Assembly (NCBI RefSeq): GCF_041058985.1
Contig: NZ_JBEHZE010000001.1
Span: 2,728,001 to 2,792,000, forward strand
From: Hyphococcus lacteus
GTDB lineage: Bacteria; Pseudomonadota; Alphaproteobacteria; Caulobacterales; Parvularculaceae
Reading direction: 5' to 3'
Length of the DNA stretch: 64,000 nucleotides
Under the pieces are notes generated by a model. It was not told where the DNA came from and did not search any database. It saw only the letters and a program-made list of their open reading frames with translations. Numbering within the stretch: position 1 is the first letter of the stretch; each line of letters opens with the position of its first letter. Made by a program: the position numbers and the translations under genes. This document shows positions 17,445-26,874 of the stretch, one piece after another.

Positions 17445-18341
17445 TTAGATTTTAATGTCGGTAACTTTAAGCGCCCGAGCACCTTCACGATTTCCAAGAG
17501 CACCATTAAGCGCAAGCTTGGATTTCGTTTTGAGTGCCGGATACATCGCAACATCATCAATGGTTGCCGCATTGAGGTTAATCACCTCACCAGCCTGCAA
17601 GTTCATCAACCGCTTTATGTCGATCATTTGTTCGGTCAGAACAGCGCGCATCGCAATCGGTGATGTGGCGGCAAGTTTGGCCAAATCGCGGGTCCATTTT
17701 TGTTCCGCCAAAACAAGCGTCGTTTCATAATAACGGCGCATCGCAATAAGTGATTTCTCAGCGACGATCATCGTTACGGAACCGATGGCTTCACCCTCGA
17801 TGGTCTGTATATCAATCGAAAACAAAATAGATTTTTGCTGATCGTCATTAAATTCAAATCGCCGCGGATCGCCACCACTGGCCAATAATTCAATACCGCC
17901 CTTTAAGAGCCCGCATTTATCTGCGTTCTCGAATGAACATTCAGCCGTTCTAATCGCAAGTTTTTTTGCGAGACGCCGATCAATAGCGCTGACATTTTCG
18001 GGCGTCGGATCGGGAAGGTCACGCGACCCTGAAAGCGACCACCCGGCAGCACGTAGCGATGTGTCGATGTCAAAGATAAGAATGAACTCGGCTTCGCCAT
18101 TTTGACGAAAATGATAAATTGCTGATTCAGAACCATATTTTGAAAGTGCGTCACCAAGACGACAAAACTCAGCCGGTTTACCTTCTGCGGATTCGCATTT
18201 CTCTCCGTAATATTCGGAAAAGGCCGCGACGGCCTGAGCGCCAATTTGCGTTGGGGAATCTTTAATCAAATCAACCGGCCCTTTATCGCGACCGGAACAT
18301 TCCATTTTACGCTTAATAATCTTGGCGCTGTCTTCGCCCAT
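17445..18341 (-). CDS. FliM-like flagellar motor switch protein
   Basis: A 298-residue protein. The last 75 residues (SPIAMRAVLTEQMIDIKRLMNLQAGEVINL...) form a SpoA/FliN-like C-ring domain, and the length fits FliM. The N-terminus lacks the CheY-P binding motif (LSQxEIDALL) seen in typical FliM, and the CheC-like middle domain is poorly conserved, so the protein is a divergent FliM or a related switch protein. It is transcribed away from motB, while the other flagellar genes run the opposite way. The flagellar assignment is supported by context. Confidence 0.7.
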   Translation of the reverse strand: MGEDSAKIIKRKMECSGRDKGPVDLIKDSPTQIGAQAVAAFSEYYGEKCESAEGKPAEFCRLGDALSKYGSESAIYHFRQNGEAEFILIFDIDTSLRAAGWSLSGSRDLPDPTPENVSAIDRRLAKKLAIRTAECSFENADKCGLLKGGIELLASGGDPRRFEFNDDQQKSILFSIDIQTIEGEAIGSVTMIVAEKSLIAMRRYYETTLVLAEQKWTRDLAKLAATSPIAMRAVLTEQMIDIKRLMNLQAGEVINLNAATIDDVAMYPALKTKSKLALNGALGNREGARALKVTDIKI

Positions 18342-18486
18342 GAAACTCTACCTTAGATATAAAAGTGCCGTCTTGGGTCCATATCAAACATGAATAGCTA
18401 TAAATAGAGTAAACGCATAAAAGGCGCATAAAGGATTTATCGCTAACCCTTTTCTGTAAGTGCAGAAAGTTGTGTTGGGTAAATCG

Positions 18487-19356
18487 ATGGCCGGTGGGGC
18501 AAAAGCAGTAGCGCCAATCATAATCAAGAAGAAAAAGGTGATCGCCGGAGGCGGCCACCATGGTGGCGCGTGGAAAGTTGCTTATGCCGACTTTGTGACG
18601 GCGATGATGGCGTTCTTCCTATTGATGTGGCTATTGAATGCCACCACCGAAGACCAGCGCAAAGGTCTTGCAGACTATTTCAACCCTTCAATCCCAATCA
18701 GTAAGGTTTCTGGCGGCGGCAGCGGCGCGCTTGATGGGTCATCAGTGTTTGAATCGCGTGACCTCGCCCGTGATGGTGCTGGCGCAAGCGAAGAATACCC
18801 CAATTCACAAGAACGCCCGATCGAAGGCGGCGAAGAACCAGTTGAAGGCCCGGCGGACGGGACTGGCGTTGCCGCAGAACTTGGTGCGGGTGCGAATGAA
18901 TTGGCAATGATCGAGACTGCGATCAATTCACAATCTGTTAACACACCTGAAGATGGTCTTGCGAAACATATCCAAACCCGCATGACACCCGACGGACTTG
19001 TCATCGAACTTGTCGATGTGGACGGCGAGTCTCTTTACAATATCGGTTCGTCAAATCCCTCTCAACTATTACACGATTTGCTGTCTGTGATTGGGCCGGT
19101 TCTTGGTACCGTCAGTAATAAGATGGCAATCGTTGGCCATACTGACGGACGCGCTTTCTCACGGTCAGCAAATTATTCGAACTGGGAATTATCGACCGAC
19201 CGTGCGCATGCCGCCCGTCGCATGTTGATAAAAAATGGCATTCCCGTTCAACAGATTGTTCAGGTTACCGGCAAAGCCGACACAGAACCTTTCTCCGAAA
19301 ACCCACTCGCCGCAGAAAACCGACGCATTGCCATTACTCTTCTGAACCCAAATTAA
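18487..19356 (+). CDS. motB: Flagellar motor stator protein MotB
   Basis: With the start at 18487 the protein has 289 residues. The single transmembrane segment YADFVTAMMAFFLLMWLL (about 37-54) carries the proton-binding aspartate in ADF. A long acidic Gly/Ser linker (about 80-135) leads to a C-terminal OmpA-like peptidoglycan-binding domain with AIVGHTDGRAFS and WELSTDRAHAARRML. It forms the torque-generating stator with MotA, which is not in the window. It heads the flgE-flgK-flgL-flgI run and is divergent from the FliM-like gene. Confidence 0.93.
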   Translation: MAGGAKAVAPIIIKKKKVIAGGGHHGGAWKVAYADFVTAMMAFFLLMWLLNATTEDQRKGLADYFNPSIPISKVSGGGSGALDGSSVFESRDLARDGAGASEEYPNSQERPIEGGEEPVEGPADGTGVAAELGAGANELAMIETAINSQSVNTPEDGLAKHIQTRMTPDGLVIELVDVDGESLYNIGSSNPSQLLHDLLSVIGPVLGTVSNKMAIVGHTDGRAFSRSANYSNWELSTDRAHAARRMLIKNGIPVQQIVQVTGKADTEPFSENPLAAENRRIAITLLNPN

Positions 19357-19451
19357 TTGAAAAAGAGCGCTTCTCATTAGGGCTTCCTTAAATCAAGCGG
19401 AGATATGACTAACGATAGTAGTAAAATTTATTCCGGAATGGAGCTTCTTTT

Positions 19452-20756
19452 ATGGGCATTTCGTCGTCGCTAAACGCAGGTGTGATGGGACTCGCCGTTA
19501 ACGCAGTCAAACTCGGCACCATTTCCGATAATATCGCCAACTCTCAAACCTATGGTTATAAGCGCGCCGACACGCTCTTTGCTGATATGGTGCTTGCACA
19601 GACCAAGGGTGACTATTCCGCGGGCGGCGTTCGCGCTGTTACGTATCGCGATGCAAGCGCCCAAGGGCCATTGATCGGCACAACAAATTCAACTGACATT
19701 GCGATCGACGGTCGCGGCATGTTGCCCGTCACTGATCTCGGCGGCGTTAATGCAAATAACGGTGATCGGTCGTTGATGTTAACGTCCACCGGTTCATTTA
19801 ACACCGACGATCAGGGATACCTTCGTACCTTGAGCGGTCTCTATCTGATGGGTTGGCCCGCAGATGTGAACGGCGACGTCGGCGCACCACCACGAGATAG
19901 CTCAGCCGGTCTGGAGCCAGTGCGTGTAAACCTCAATCAAAACGCGGCCTCCCCGACACAAAACATCCAGTTGGGTGTGAACCTCCCAGCGACACAAACC
20001 GAAGCGGGTTCAGCGGGTACAGTCTATGACCTGCCCGTTGAATATTTTGACACGCTTGGCCGGTCACAATCATTGAATTTTGAATTTTCACCAACGGTAC
20101 CCGCGACGGGCGCGAGTAACGAATGGACCGTCAATGTTTATGACGACGCCGGTGATCCAGCCGTATCAATCGCGACATTTACCGTGACCTTTGACGACAG
20201 TGTTTCTGGCGGCGGTAATATCGCATCGGTGACTGCGGGTGCAGGCGCAACTTATGATGCTGGTACAGGCCGCGTCGGTATCGCAACAGCCGGTGCACCC
20301 ATGGAGATTTTTGTGGGTAGCGCAGGCGAGCCTTCGCCGCTCACGCAGCTTTCAGCTAACTTTGCACCGCTTAGCGTGACCAAAGACGGATCGCAAATCG
20401 GTAATTTGAGCAGCCTCGAAATTGACGAAGGCGGCTTTTTGCAAGCTGTTTACGACACAGGTTTCCGCCGCACACTTTACCAAATTCCCGTTGCTGACGT
20501 TCCGAATTTTGCCGGCCTAAATGCGGTTGGTAACTCTTCATATGTCGTGACGCCATCAAGTGGTGACGTCTATTTCTGGGATGCTGGCGACGGTCCTGCT
20601 GGTTTCACCAATGGTTATTCACTGGCTGAATCAACCACTGATATCGCATCGGAACTCACTGACCTGATCCAAACGCAGCGTGCATATTCGTCAAACGCTA
20701 AAATCATTCAGACTGTTGATGAAATGCTGCAGGAGACCACAGACATTATACGGTAA
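19452..20756 (+). CDS. flgE: Flagellar hook protein FlgE
   Basis: A 434-residue hook monomer. The N-terminal rod/hook motif NAVKLGTISDNIANSQTYGYKRAD (about 17-40) and the C-terminal ELTDLIQTQRAYSSNAKIIQTVDEMLQETTDII are the D0 coiled-coil segments shared by axial flagellar proteins. The centre is the variable hook domain, with a FlgE-type stretch PVEYFDTLGRSQSLNFEF (about 196-213). No signal peptide, as expected for a type III export substrate. A GGAG ribosome site precedes the start. It is followed 31 bp later by flgK. Confidence 0.93.
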   Translation: MGISSSLNAGVMGLAVNAVKLGTISDNIANSQTYGYKRADTLFADMVLAQTKGDYSAGGVRAVTYRDASAQGPLIGTTNSTDIAIDGRGMLPVTDLGGVNANNGDRSLMLTSTGSFNTDDQGYLRTLSGLYLMGWPADVNGDVGAPPRDSSAGLEPVRVNLNQNAASPTQNIQLGVNLPATQTEAGSAGTVYDLPVEYFDTLGRSQSLNFEFSPTVPATGASNEWTVNVYDDAGDPAVSIATFTVTFDDSVSGGGNIASVTAGAGATYDAGTGRVGIATAGAPMEIFVGSAGEPSPLTQLSANFAPLSVTKDGSQIGNLSSLEIDEGGFLQAVYDTGFRRTLYQIPVADVPNFAGLNAVGNSSYVVTPSSGDVYFWDAGDGPAGFTNGYSLAESTTDIASELTDLIQTQRAYSSNAKIIQTVDEMLQETTDIIR

Positions 20757-20787
20757 CAGTAACCAGTAGTAGGAAGGGAACGTCAGT

Positions 20788-22257
20788 ATGACCATCTCCC
20801 AAGCGCTCTATAATGCAAGTTCTGGCCTCACGGCAGCGTCGCGCCGCGTAAGCGTGACCTCCAATAACATCGCTAACGCACTTACGCCGGGTTATGCTCG
20901 GCGTACGGTGCATTTGGCCGAACAAACCACAGGCGGCGAAGGTGCTGGTGTGGGTGTTGCTGGTGTATCGCGCGCGGGTAATCCTGCGATCACTTATGAA
21001 CGTCGGATTGTTGATGGTGAGCTTGCCTATTTTAGCTCTAATGCTGGTGCGATGACACGGGTTTCCGACCTTCTTGGCAGCGTCGAAGACCCCTCTTCCC
21101 TATTTCAGAAATACAATAATTTTGAAACCTCGTTGCGAAACCTCGCAGAAACGCCTGACAGTGCGGCGCTTCAGCAAAAGGTTGTCACGTCCGCACAGGA
21201 TTTGGCCCGGGCATTGAACCGTACCGCAGAAGGTTATCAACAAATTCGTACCGATGCGGACCGCGAAATTAGTAATCGCGTGGACACGGTCAATGATGCA
21301 CTAAAAACCATCGAAGATCTGAACGATTCAATCAGCCGTGGCATGGCGACCGGCAAAGATGTGAATGCGCTTCTTGATCAGCGCCAACAGCTAATTGATC
21401 AGGTCAATGAGAATATCCCTGTTCGCGAAATTCAGCGCGAATATGGCAAAGTTGACCTCATGACCACCGAAGGTACATTCCTGCTCGCTGGCTCGGCGCG
21501 TACTGTCGAATTTAATGCCTCGCCTGTTGTCACAGCAGACCTAACATATGACAACGGTGCAGGGTCCTTATCTGGTCTTAGCGTTGACGGCCAAGATATC
21601 ACGCCGGGCGGTACAAGCGGTCAGGCACCTCGCGATGGCGCAATTGCCGGACTATTTAATGTCCGTGACGAGACCGTTCCGGAAATGGCATTGGCGTTAG
21701 ATGCGCTGGCGTTCGATATTGCTGGCCGACTTTCTGATCCTTCCGTTGACCCTACCCTCAATCCTGGCGATCCCGGCCTCTTCACTGATGCCGGTGCGGC
21801 AACTGACGTTGCTAATCTTACCGGACTTGCAGGGCGTTTGGCCGTAAATGCCGCCGTTGATTCATCGCAGGGTGGATCTGCGTCACGGATACGCGACGGC
21901 ATTGGCGCAGTTGTTCAACAAGCTGCCGGTACGGACTCTTTTGTTCGTTCGTTGCTATCCGCCCTCGCCGATTCTCGCCCTCAACATGCCGCGCTACAAA
22001 CGGCCGGCGATTTAAGCGCCGCTGAATCGTTCTCGCATATGACGTCATTGGCCGCCGGAGCGCGCGTTGATGCATCGTCAAAACAAACCACAGCCGCGAC
22101 CTTGGCAACCAGCCTGGTAGAGGCCGAACAAGCCGAAAGCGGTGTTGATACCGACCGAGAACTTCAAGATCTATTGGTTATTGAACAAGCCTATGCAGCC
22201 AATGCGCGGGTGCTTGAGACAATCGATCAAATGATGCGCCGACTGATGGAGCTATAA
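20788..22257 (+). CDS. flgK: Flagellar hook-associated protein 1 FlgK
   Basis: A 489-residue hook-filament junction protein. The N-terminus MTISQALYNASSGLTAASRRVSVTSNNIANALTPGYARR and the C-terminal ELQDLLVIEQAYAANARVLETIDQMMRRLMEL are the conserved axial helices. Heptad-like helices at 100-220 fit the D1 domain. It caps the hook and joins it to FlgL. A clear ribosome site GGAAGG precedes the ATG. The stop is one base before flgL, so the two are coupled. Confidence 0.93.
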   Translation: MTISQALYNASSGLTAASRRVSVTSNNIANALTPGYARRTVHLAEQTTGGEGAGVGVAGVSRAGNPAITYERRIVDGELAYFSSNAGAMTRVSDLLGSVEDPSSLFQKYNNFETSLRNLAETPDSAALQQKVVTSAQDLARALNRTAEGYQQIRTDADREISNRVDTVNDALKTIEDLNDSISRGMATGKDVNALLDQRQQLIDQVNENIPVREIQREYGKVDLMTTEGTFLLAGSARTVEFNASPVVTADLTYDNGAGSLSGLSVDGQDITPGGTSGQAPRDGAIAGLFNVRDETVPEMALALDALAFDIAGRLSDPSVDPTLNPGDPGLFTDAGAATDVANLTGLAGRLAVNAAVDSSQGGSASRIRDGIGAVVQQAAGTDSFVRSLLSALADSRPQHAALQTAGDLSAAESFSHMTSLAAGARVDASSKQTTAATLATSLVEAEQAESGVDTDRELQDLLVIEQAYAANARVLETIDQMMRRLMEL

Positions 22258-22258
22258 C

Positions 22259-23260
22259 ATGAACTCATATGGTTTTCCTTCGCTTCTTCAATATAGCCGC
22301 CTGAACACATCCATTGCAGACACCAAAGCAAAGGCCGAAACAGCCCGCATTGAAGTCGTCACTGGACGGATCGCCGATCTCGCGGCAGAGCTTGGCGGCA
22401 GCGTTGGTGATGCTCAGTTACTTCGCAAAGCAATTTCCGATGTTGAATTGATGGGCGCATCAGCCCAGCGCGCGCTTGGACGCGCCCAAATCGCACAGGT
22501 TGCGCTCAGCCGTTCAACAGAAGGCGTCGAAGTCACCGGCACCAATCTACTTAGCGCGATTGGCCGAAACGACGAACAGAGCATCGGCATCGCCGCAACC
22601 CAAGCCGAGCTTCAACTTGATGCGGCCATTTCATCGTTCAACACCAGATACGAAGGCCGCAGTCTTTTTTCTGGTGACGCTACAAATACACTCGGCCTTG
22701 CCGACAAAGAGACATTACTGACAGACATTCGCGCAATCTTCGCCGCCGCCCCTGACGCAGCGACACGCGAAGCGCAGCTTGATACCTATTTCAATGATCC
22801 CGCTGGCGGATTTGAAACAAACATTTACCTTGGCGGTGATGGCAACGCACCGCGTACGGAAATTTCCGACGGTGAGCTTGTCGAATATAGCGCCAAAGCC
22901 AATGAGCAACCGGTCAAAGATTTGCTCCGCAGTCTCTCGACACTCGTGATCGCTGACGAAAGTGATGCGTGGCCGGACCGTGAGGACGCCCTGACAAAAG
23001 CGGGCGCAGGAATGATCGCGGCATCCGAAGACATGGTTGAGGTCCGCGCCCGCGTTGGTGCCGCTGAAGAACGTATGGTCTCCGCTGTTTCTCGCCTTGA
23101 AGCCGAAGCCACTGCGCTCGGTGCCACCTATAACGAACGCACCGCGCGCGACCCCTATGAGGCGGCATCAATGCTGCAACAATTAGAATCACAACTCGAA
23201 GCCTCCTATCTCGTGACATCACGCATTTCACAACTCTCATTCGTCAATTACGTAAGATAA
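22259..23260 (+). CDS. flgL: Flagellar hook-filament junction protein FlgL
   Basis: A 333-residue flagellin-like protein. The N-terminal helix (residues 1-120) and C-terminal helix ending LEASYLVTSRISQLSFVNYVR match the axial coiled coil of FlgL/flagellins; RYEGRSLFSGDATNT (about 130-144) resembles the GxYLFSG motif of the family. Its place directly after flgK argues for FlgL rather than a filament flagellin. Translation is likely coupled to flgK, whose stop is one base upstream. flgI follows 2 bp later. Confidence 0.9.
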   Translation: MNSYGFPSLLQYSRLNTSIADTKAKAETARIEVVTGRIADLAAELGGSVGDAQLLRKAISDVELMGASAQRALGRAQIAQVALSRSTEGVEVTGTNLLSAIGRNDEQSIGIAATQAELQLDAAISSFNTRYEGRSLFSGDATNTLGLADKETLLTDIRAIFAAAPDAATREAQLDTYFNDPAGGFETNIYLGGDGNAPRTEISDGELVEYSAKANEQPVKDLLRSLSTLVIADESDAWPDREDALTKAGAGMIAASEDMVEVRARVGAAEERMVSAVSRLEAEATALGATYNERTARDPYEAASMLQQLESQLEASYLVTSRISQLSFVNYVR

Positions 23261-23262
23261 AC

Positions 23263-24378
23263 ATGATCCAAAATTTCAAACTGTTCTTCGTGGCTTTTCT
23301 TTTGGGCTTTGTGTGGTGCGTTGATGCTGCCGCCGAAGTCCGCCTTAAAGATATTATCAATATCGAAGGGGTTCGCGGAAACGATCTCGTTGGATATGGC
23401 CTTGTTGTCGGCCTTGATGGAACGGGTGACGGTATGCGCAATTCTCCTTACACGGAAGAAGCGTTGTCGAGTCTTCTGGAGCGTCTGGGGATTAACGTAC
23501 AAGGCGAGGATTTTCGTCCACGCAACGTCGCGGCGGTTGTGGTCACAGGCACTTTACCGGCATTCGCGCGGGCCGGATCGCAAATTGACATAACCGTTTC
23601 CGCGATTGGCGATGCAAAAAATCTTTTGGGCGGCACACTTATTATGACACCGCTTCATGCTGGTGACGGACAAGTTTACGCTGTGGCCCAAGGCCCCGTC
23701 CTCGCGAGCGGCTTTAGCGCCGAAGGCGAAGGGGCATCGGTTACCTTTGGTGCGCCGACCAGCGGTTCTATCCCCCAAGGGGCGCGGATCGAACGCGAAA
23801 TTGATTTTGACTTTGGCTCAATGGAAACGCTTCAGCTTGCTTTGCGCTCACCTGACTTTACGACGGCAACACGGGTCGAAACAGCAATCAACAATGCATT
23901 TGGCGGAAAACCAATCGCTACACTCAAAGACCCCGGCACGATTGAACTTGCTATGGCCAACACGGGCCTTAGTCCCGTGCATATGATCGGCCGCATCGAG
24001 AATTTAAGCATCACACCAGAACAAAAAGCGCGGATCGTCATCGATCAGAAATCCGGTACGGTTGTTCTTGGTGCCGATGTAAAAATATCAAAATTCGCAG
24101 TGACCCAAGGTAATTTGACCATCACCGTGCGCGAGACACCATTTGTCTCTCAACCGAACCCCTTCTCACGCCAGGGTGAAACCATTGTTCTACCTGATAC
24201 GACGATCACTGTAGATCAAAACCCAGAACGCCGGATCGCCGAAGTTGACGAGAATGTTTCTCTTTCCGATCTGATCGAAGGCCTAAACGCACTTGGTGTT
24301 GGCCCACGTGAGTTGATTGATATCTTGAAATCCGTCAAAGCGGCGGGTGCACTCCATGCTGAGTTGGTGTTGATGTAA
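23263..24378 (+). CDS. flgI: Flagellar P-ring protein FlgI
   Basis: A 371-residue periplasmic P-ring protein. Signal peptide at 1-25 (FFVAFLLGFVWCVDAAAE). The family opening RLKDIINIEGVRGNDLVGYGLVVGLDGTGD is intact, as are NVAAVVVTGTLPAFARAGSQIDITVSAIGDA and the C-terminal VSLSDLIEGLNALGVGPRELIDILKSVKAAGALHAELVLM. It assembles around the rod in the peptidoglycan layer. It is the last gene of the run; flgA, flgH and rod genes are elsewhere. A palindromic element lies just after the stop. Confidence 0.95.
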   Translation: MIQNFKLFFVAFLLGFVWCVDAAAEVRLKDIINIEGVRGNDLVGYGLVVGLDGTGDGMRNSPYTEEALSSLLERLGINVQGEDFRPRNVAAVVVTGTLPAFARAGSQIDITVSAIGDAKNLLGGTLIMTPLHAGDGQVYAVAQGPVLASGFSAEGEGASVTFGAPTSGSIPQGARIEREIDFDFGSMETLQLALRSPDFTTATRVETAINNAFGGKPIATLKDPGTIELAMANTGLSPVHMIGRIENLSITPEQKARIVIDQKSGTVVLGADVKISKFAVTQGNLTITVRETPFVSQPNPFSRQGETIVLPDTTITVDQNPERRIAEVDENVSLSDLIEGLNALGVGPRELIDILKSVKAAGALHAELVLM

Positions 24379-24384
24379 TTATGG

Positions 24385-24405
24385 ATTGCGGATCAAGTCC
24401 GCAAT
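24385..24405. repeat. REP-like palindromic element between flgI and recO
   Basis: ATTGCGGA, a 5-base loop TCAAG, then TCCGCAAT, followed by GACGG. Short dispersed palindromes of the form ATTGC..GGATCAAGTCC..GCAATGACGG are common in alphaproteobacterial genomes. It sits in the 49-bp gap between the convergent flgI and recO genes, where it could act as a two-way transcription barrier. I saw one copy only in this window. Confidence 0.6.
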
Positions 24406-24427
24406 GACGGTCCCGCTAGCGGTAGTT

Positions 24428-25156
24428 TCAAACCGAATGAACTTCCAACAACTCAACGACCCGGCGGCGCGCTTCGGGTAGTTGTTTGTTTGACACATGT
24501 AAGATACGCGTCTCGATGAAATGCCCTGTGGTTGCAAGTGCATCCAAGGCATCTGTTAACGTCGCTGTTGTCGCCGCCCCCCGTAAAAACGCCGGTAGCG
24601 GCAAAAGTTTATCCTTATACGGCTCACCGGCTTCCTCGCTGACTGCGCAGGCAGATCGCGGCGACACGTAAATTAGGTTTTCTCGCTCGCCAGTCGCTGC
24701 GCATCGGTCAAGCGTCAGCCCGAAACCAAGTTCCGCCAACAGACCCAACTCCCACCGGGCCATAAGCGCTGGCCAAACATCGATGTCATCAAGCGTCGCC
24801 ATCAACACCGACATCGCCGAATAGGCCCGCCCGTGCGCTTCGCGTTCGGGCAGTGTCGCTAGTGCCACAGCACAAGCCGCTGATAGCGCCGCCAACGATA
24901 AACGCTCTCCCATCGCTTCGCCAGCACGAGCATGAACCATCTCTAGCGTGAAATGCCCAAGCGTGTCTTCGCCGCGCCCCTTCCAATCGGCGTTGACCAC
25001 ATTGCCCGGTTGCAACAATGGCCGCATTCGCCGCCCTTGCCCGCCATAAACAAGCCCGGCCCAACGGCCATGGTCTTCGGTGAAGACGTCCACGATGGCG
25101 TGTGTCTCTCCATGGGCCCGCGCGTCGAGGATTATGCCTGTGTCAGTGAATTCCAC
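24428..25156 (-). CDS. recO: DNA repair protein RecO
   Basis: A 242-residue recombination mediator that, with RecF and RecR, helps load RecA on SSB-coated DNA. The N-terminal OB fold begins with MEFTDTGIILDARAHGETHAIVDVFTEDHGRWAGLVYGG, the standard alphaproteobacterial RecO start; the helical remainder includes ELGLLAELGFGLTLDRCAATGE, the region before the usual zinc-like segment. It is the last gene of the minus-strand housekeeping block, 26 bp downstream of era. Confidence 0.93.
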   Translation of the reverse strand: MEFTDTGIILDARAHGETHAIVDVFTEDHGRWAGLVYGGQGRRMRPLLQPGNVVNADWKGRGEDTLGHFTLEMVHARAGEAMGERLSLAALSAACAVALATLPEREAHGRAYSAMSVLMATLDDIDVWPALMARWELGLLAELGFGLTLDRCAATGERENLIYVSPRSACAVSEEAGEPYKDKLLPLPAFLRGAATTATLTDALDALATTGHFIETRILHVSNKQLPEARRRVVELLEVHSV

Positions 25157-25182
25157 TACCTAGCCCTTGAAAAGCATGATTA

Positions 25183-26121
25183 TTACTCAACCACATCGAG
25201 ACCCATTTGGCGTAGGCGCGCGGCCTCCTCTGACCAGCCTTCGCGGACTTTGACGTGTACGAATAAATGCACCGGAACGCCGAGTTGTTCGGTGAGCTCT
25301 TCGCGGGCGGCCTGCCCGATGATTTTCAAGGTCTGACCGTTTTTTCCAAGCACGATACCTTTTTGGCTATCGCGCGCCACATAAATGGTTTGGTCGATGC
25401 GAATGCCTTTTTTTGTTTCTTTCCAGCTTTCAGTCTCAACCGTCGAGTCATAGGGCAGCTCTTGGTGCAGACGTAAAAATACTTTCTCGCGTGTGACCTC
25501 GGCGGCCATAAGTCGGTCAGAAATATCAGAGAGCTGATCTTCTGGGTATAACCACGGCCCGCTTGGCGCAGATTTCACCAGAAATGCTTTTAGGTCTTTA
25601 AGGCCATCGCCATTTTTGGCCGAGATCATAAAGACATCGGAAAAGACACCCGCTTCATTGAGGCTTTGCGCCAGTGCCAACAACTTGGGCCGGGCGATAT
25701 CATCAATTTTATTGAGGACCAAAACGGCTTTACGCTCTGATTTGATCAGACCATCAATGATCCGCTCTGCGTCGGCGCGCGATTTTCCGGCCTGTCCACG
25801 TTCGGACTCTCCGTCGAGAAACATCGGCGCGTCAATCACCAGCAAGGTTTGATCCGCGCCCGAAAGCCCGTCCCATGCAGCGGCGACCATGGCACGATCA
25901 AGACGACGACGCGGCGCAAAAATACCCGGCGTATCAATGAACACCAGTTGCGATTTGTCTTCGGTAATTATGCCCCGCACGCGCGCACGCGTGGTTTGTA
26001 CTTTTTGCGTCACGATTGAAATTTTCGCGCCAACAAGCGCATTGACTAAAGTGGATTTACCAGCATTTGGCGCGCCGATGACCGCAATCATCGCGCAATT
26101 CGTTTCTGCGTTATCCGTCAT
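25183..26121 (-). CDS. era: GTPase Era
   Basis: A 312-residue GTPase for 16S rRNA maturation and 30S assembly. G1 is GAPNAGKS (16-23), G3 is DTPG in VFIDTPGIFAPRRR, G4 is NKID. The C-terminal KH domain includes AEVTREKVFLRLHQELPYDSTVETESWKE and GIVLGKNGQTLKIIGQAAREEL, which binds the 3' end of 16S rRNA. It follows rnc by 54 bp, the usual neighbour. Confidence 0.96.
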   Translation of the reverse strand: MTDNAETNCAMIAVIGAPNAGKSTLVNALVGAKISIVTQKVQTTRARVRGIITEDKSQLVFIDTPGIFAPRRRLDRAMVAAAWDGLSGADQTLLVIDAPMFLDGESERGQAGKSRADAERIIDGLIKSERKAVLVLNKIDDIARPKLLALAQSLNEAGVFSDVFMISAKNGDGLKDLKAFLVKSAPSGPWLYPEDQLSDISDRLMAAEVTREKVFLRLHQELPYDSTVETESWKETKKGIRIDQTIYVARDSQKGIVLGKNGQTLKIIGQAAREELTEQLGVPVHLFVHVKVREGWSEEAARLRQMGLDVVE

Positions 26122-26175
26122 TTCTGATACCTGCTAAAAGCCGTCAGTGTTGTTACTATTACCGGCTATAAAAAT

Positions 26176-26874
26176 TCATTCTTTTCCCGACCACATGCCT
26201 TCGCGTTTTAAGAACGCGCGGGCGGCCGCCATTTGGGCTTCGCGTTTTGAACGCCCCTCGCCATTCGCGGGTTTTGCACCCTTGACCCGGACCTCGATCG
26301 TAAAGGCCGGTGCGTGGGCTGGTCCTTCGGCTTCGAGCACAGAATAGACAGGCGTGCCGAGCTTTTTCTGTTGGCTCCATTCTTGAAGCGCAGTTTTTGG
26401 ATCTTTGTGAAGCCGCGAAAGGGTCTCTATATTCTTGGTCCAGAAAAGATCATAGACCTTCCGCGCCGCATCAAGCCCGCCGTCAATATAGAGCGCACCC
26501 AAAAGGGCCTCCATCACATCGCCCAAAATAGCTTTCTTGCGGCGGCCGCCCGCGCCATCTTCCCATTCAGACATCAGAATAAACTGATCAACGTCAAAAA
26601 ACAGTGCGGCCTTCGCGCAGGTTTCCTTGCGGACGAGCGCATTGAGACGCGGAGCCAAATCGCCCTCGTTATATTCCGGATAGCTCCGCCATAGCTCCTC
26701 GGCGGTCAATAGCCCCAAAACCCGGTCCCCGAGAAATTCGAGCCGTTCGAGATCGCGAATTGAAGTGCCAGCGCCAGACAGGCTGGAATGGGTCAGCGCA
26801 CGCTTTAACAATCTCGGATCAGCAAAGGTGTATCCGAATGTTTTTTCTAACGCCGCGAAATCTGAATTGCTCAT
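26176..26874 (-). CDS. rnc: Ribonuclease III
   Basis: A 232-residue double-strand-specific endoribonuclease that processes rRNA precursors and structured mRNAs. The catalytic signature ERLEFLGDRVLGLL (about 43-56) and downstream AILGDVMEALLGALYIDGG (about 114-132) provide the acidic metal ligands. The C-terminal double-stranded RNA-binding domain spans about 157-228 (DPKTALQEWSQQKKLGTPVY). It overlaps the lepB stop by 4 bp (ATGA), indicating coupling. Confidence 0.96.
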   Translation of the reverse strand: MSNSDFAALEKTFGYTFADPRLLKRALTHSSLSGAGTSIRDLERLEFLGDRVLGLLTAEELWRSYPEYNEGDLAPRLNALVRKETCAKAALFFDVDQFILMSEWEDGAGGRRKKAILGDVMEALLGALYIDGGLDAARKVYDLFWTKNIETLSRLHKDPKTALQEWSQQKKLGTPVYSVLEAEGPAHAPAFTIEVRVKGAKPANGEGRSKREAQMAAARAFLKREGMWSGKE

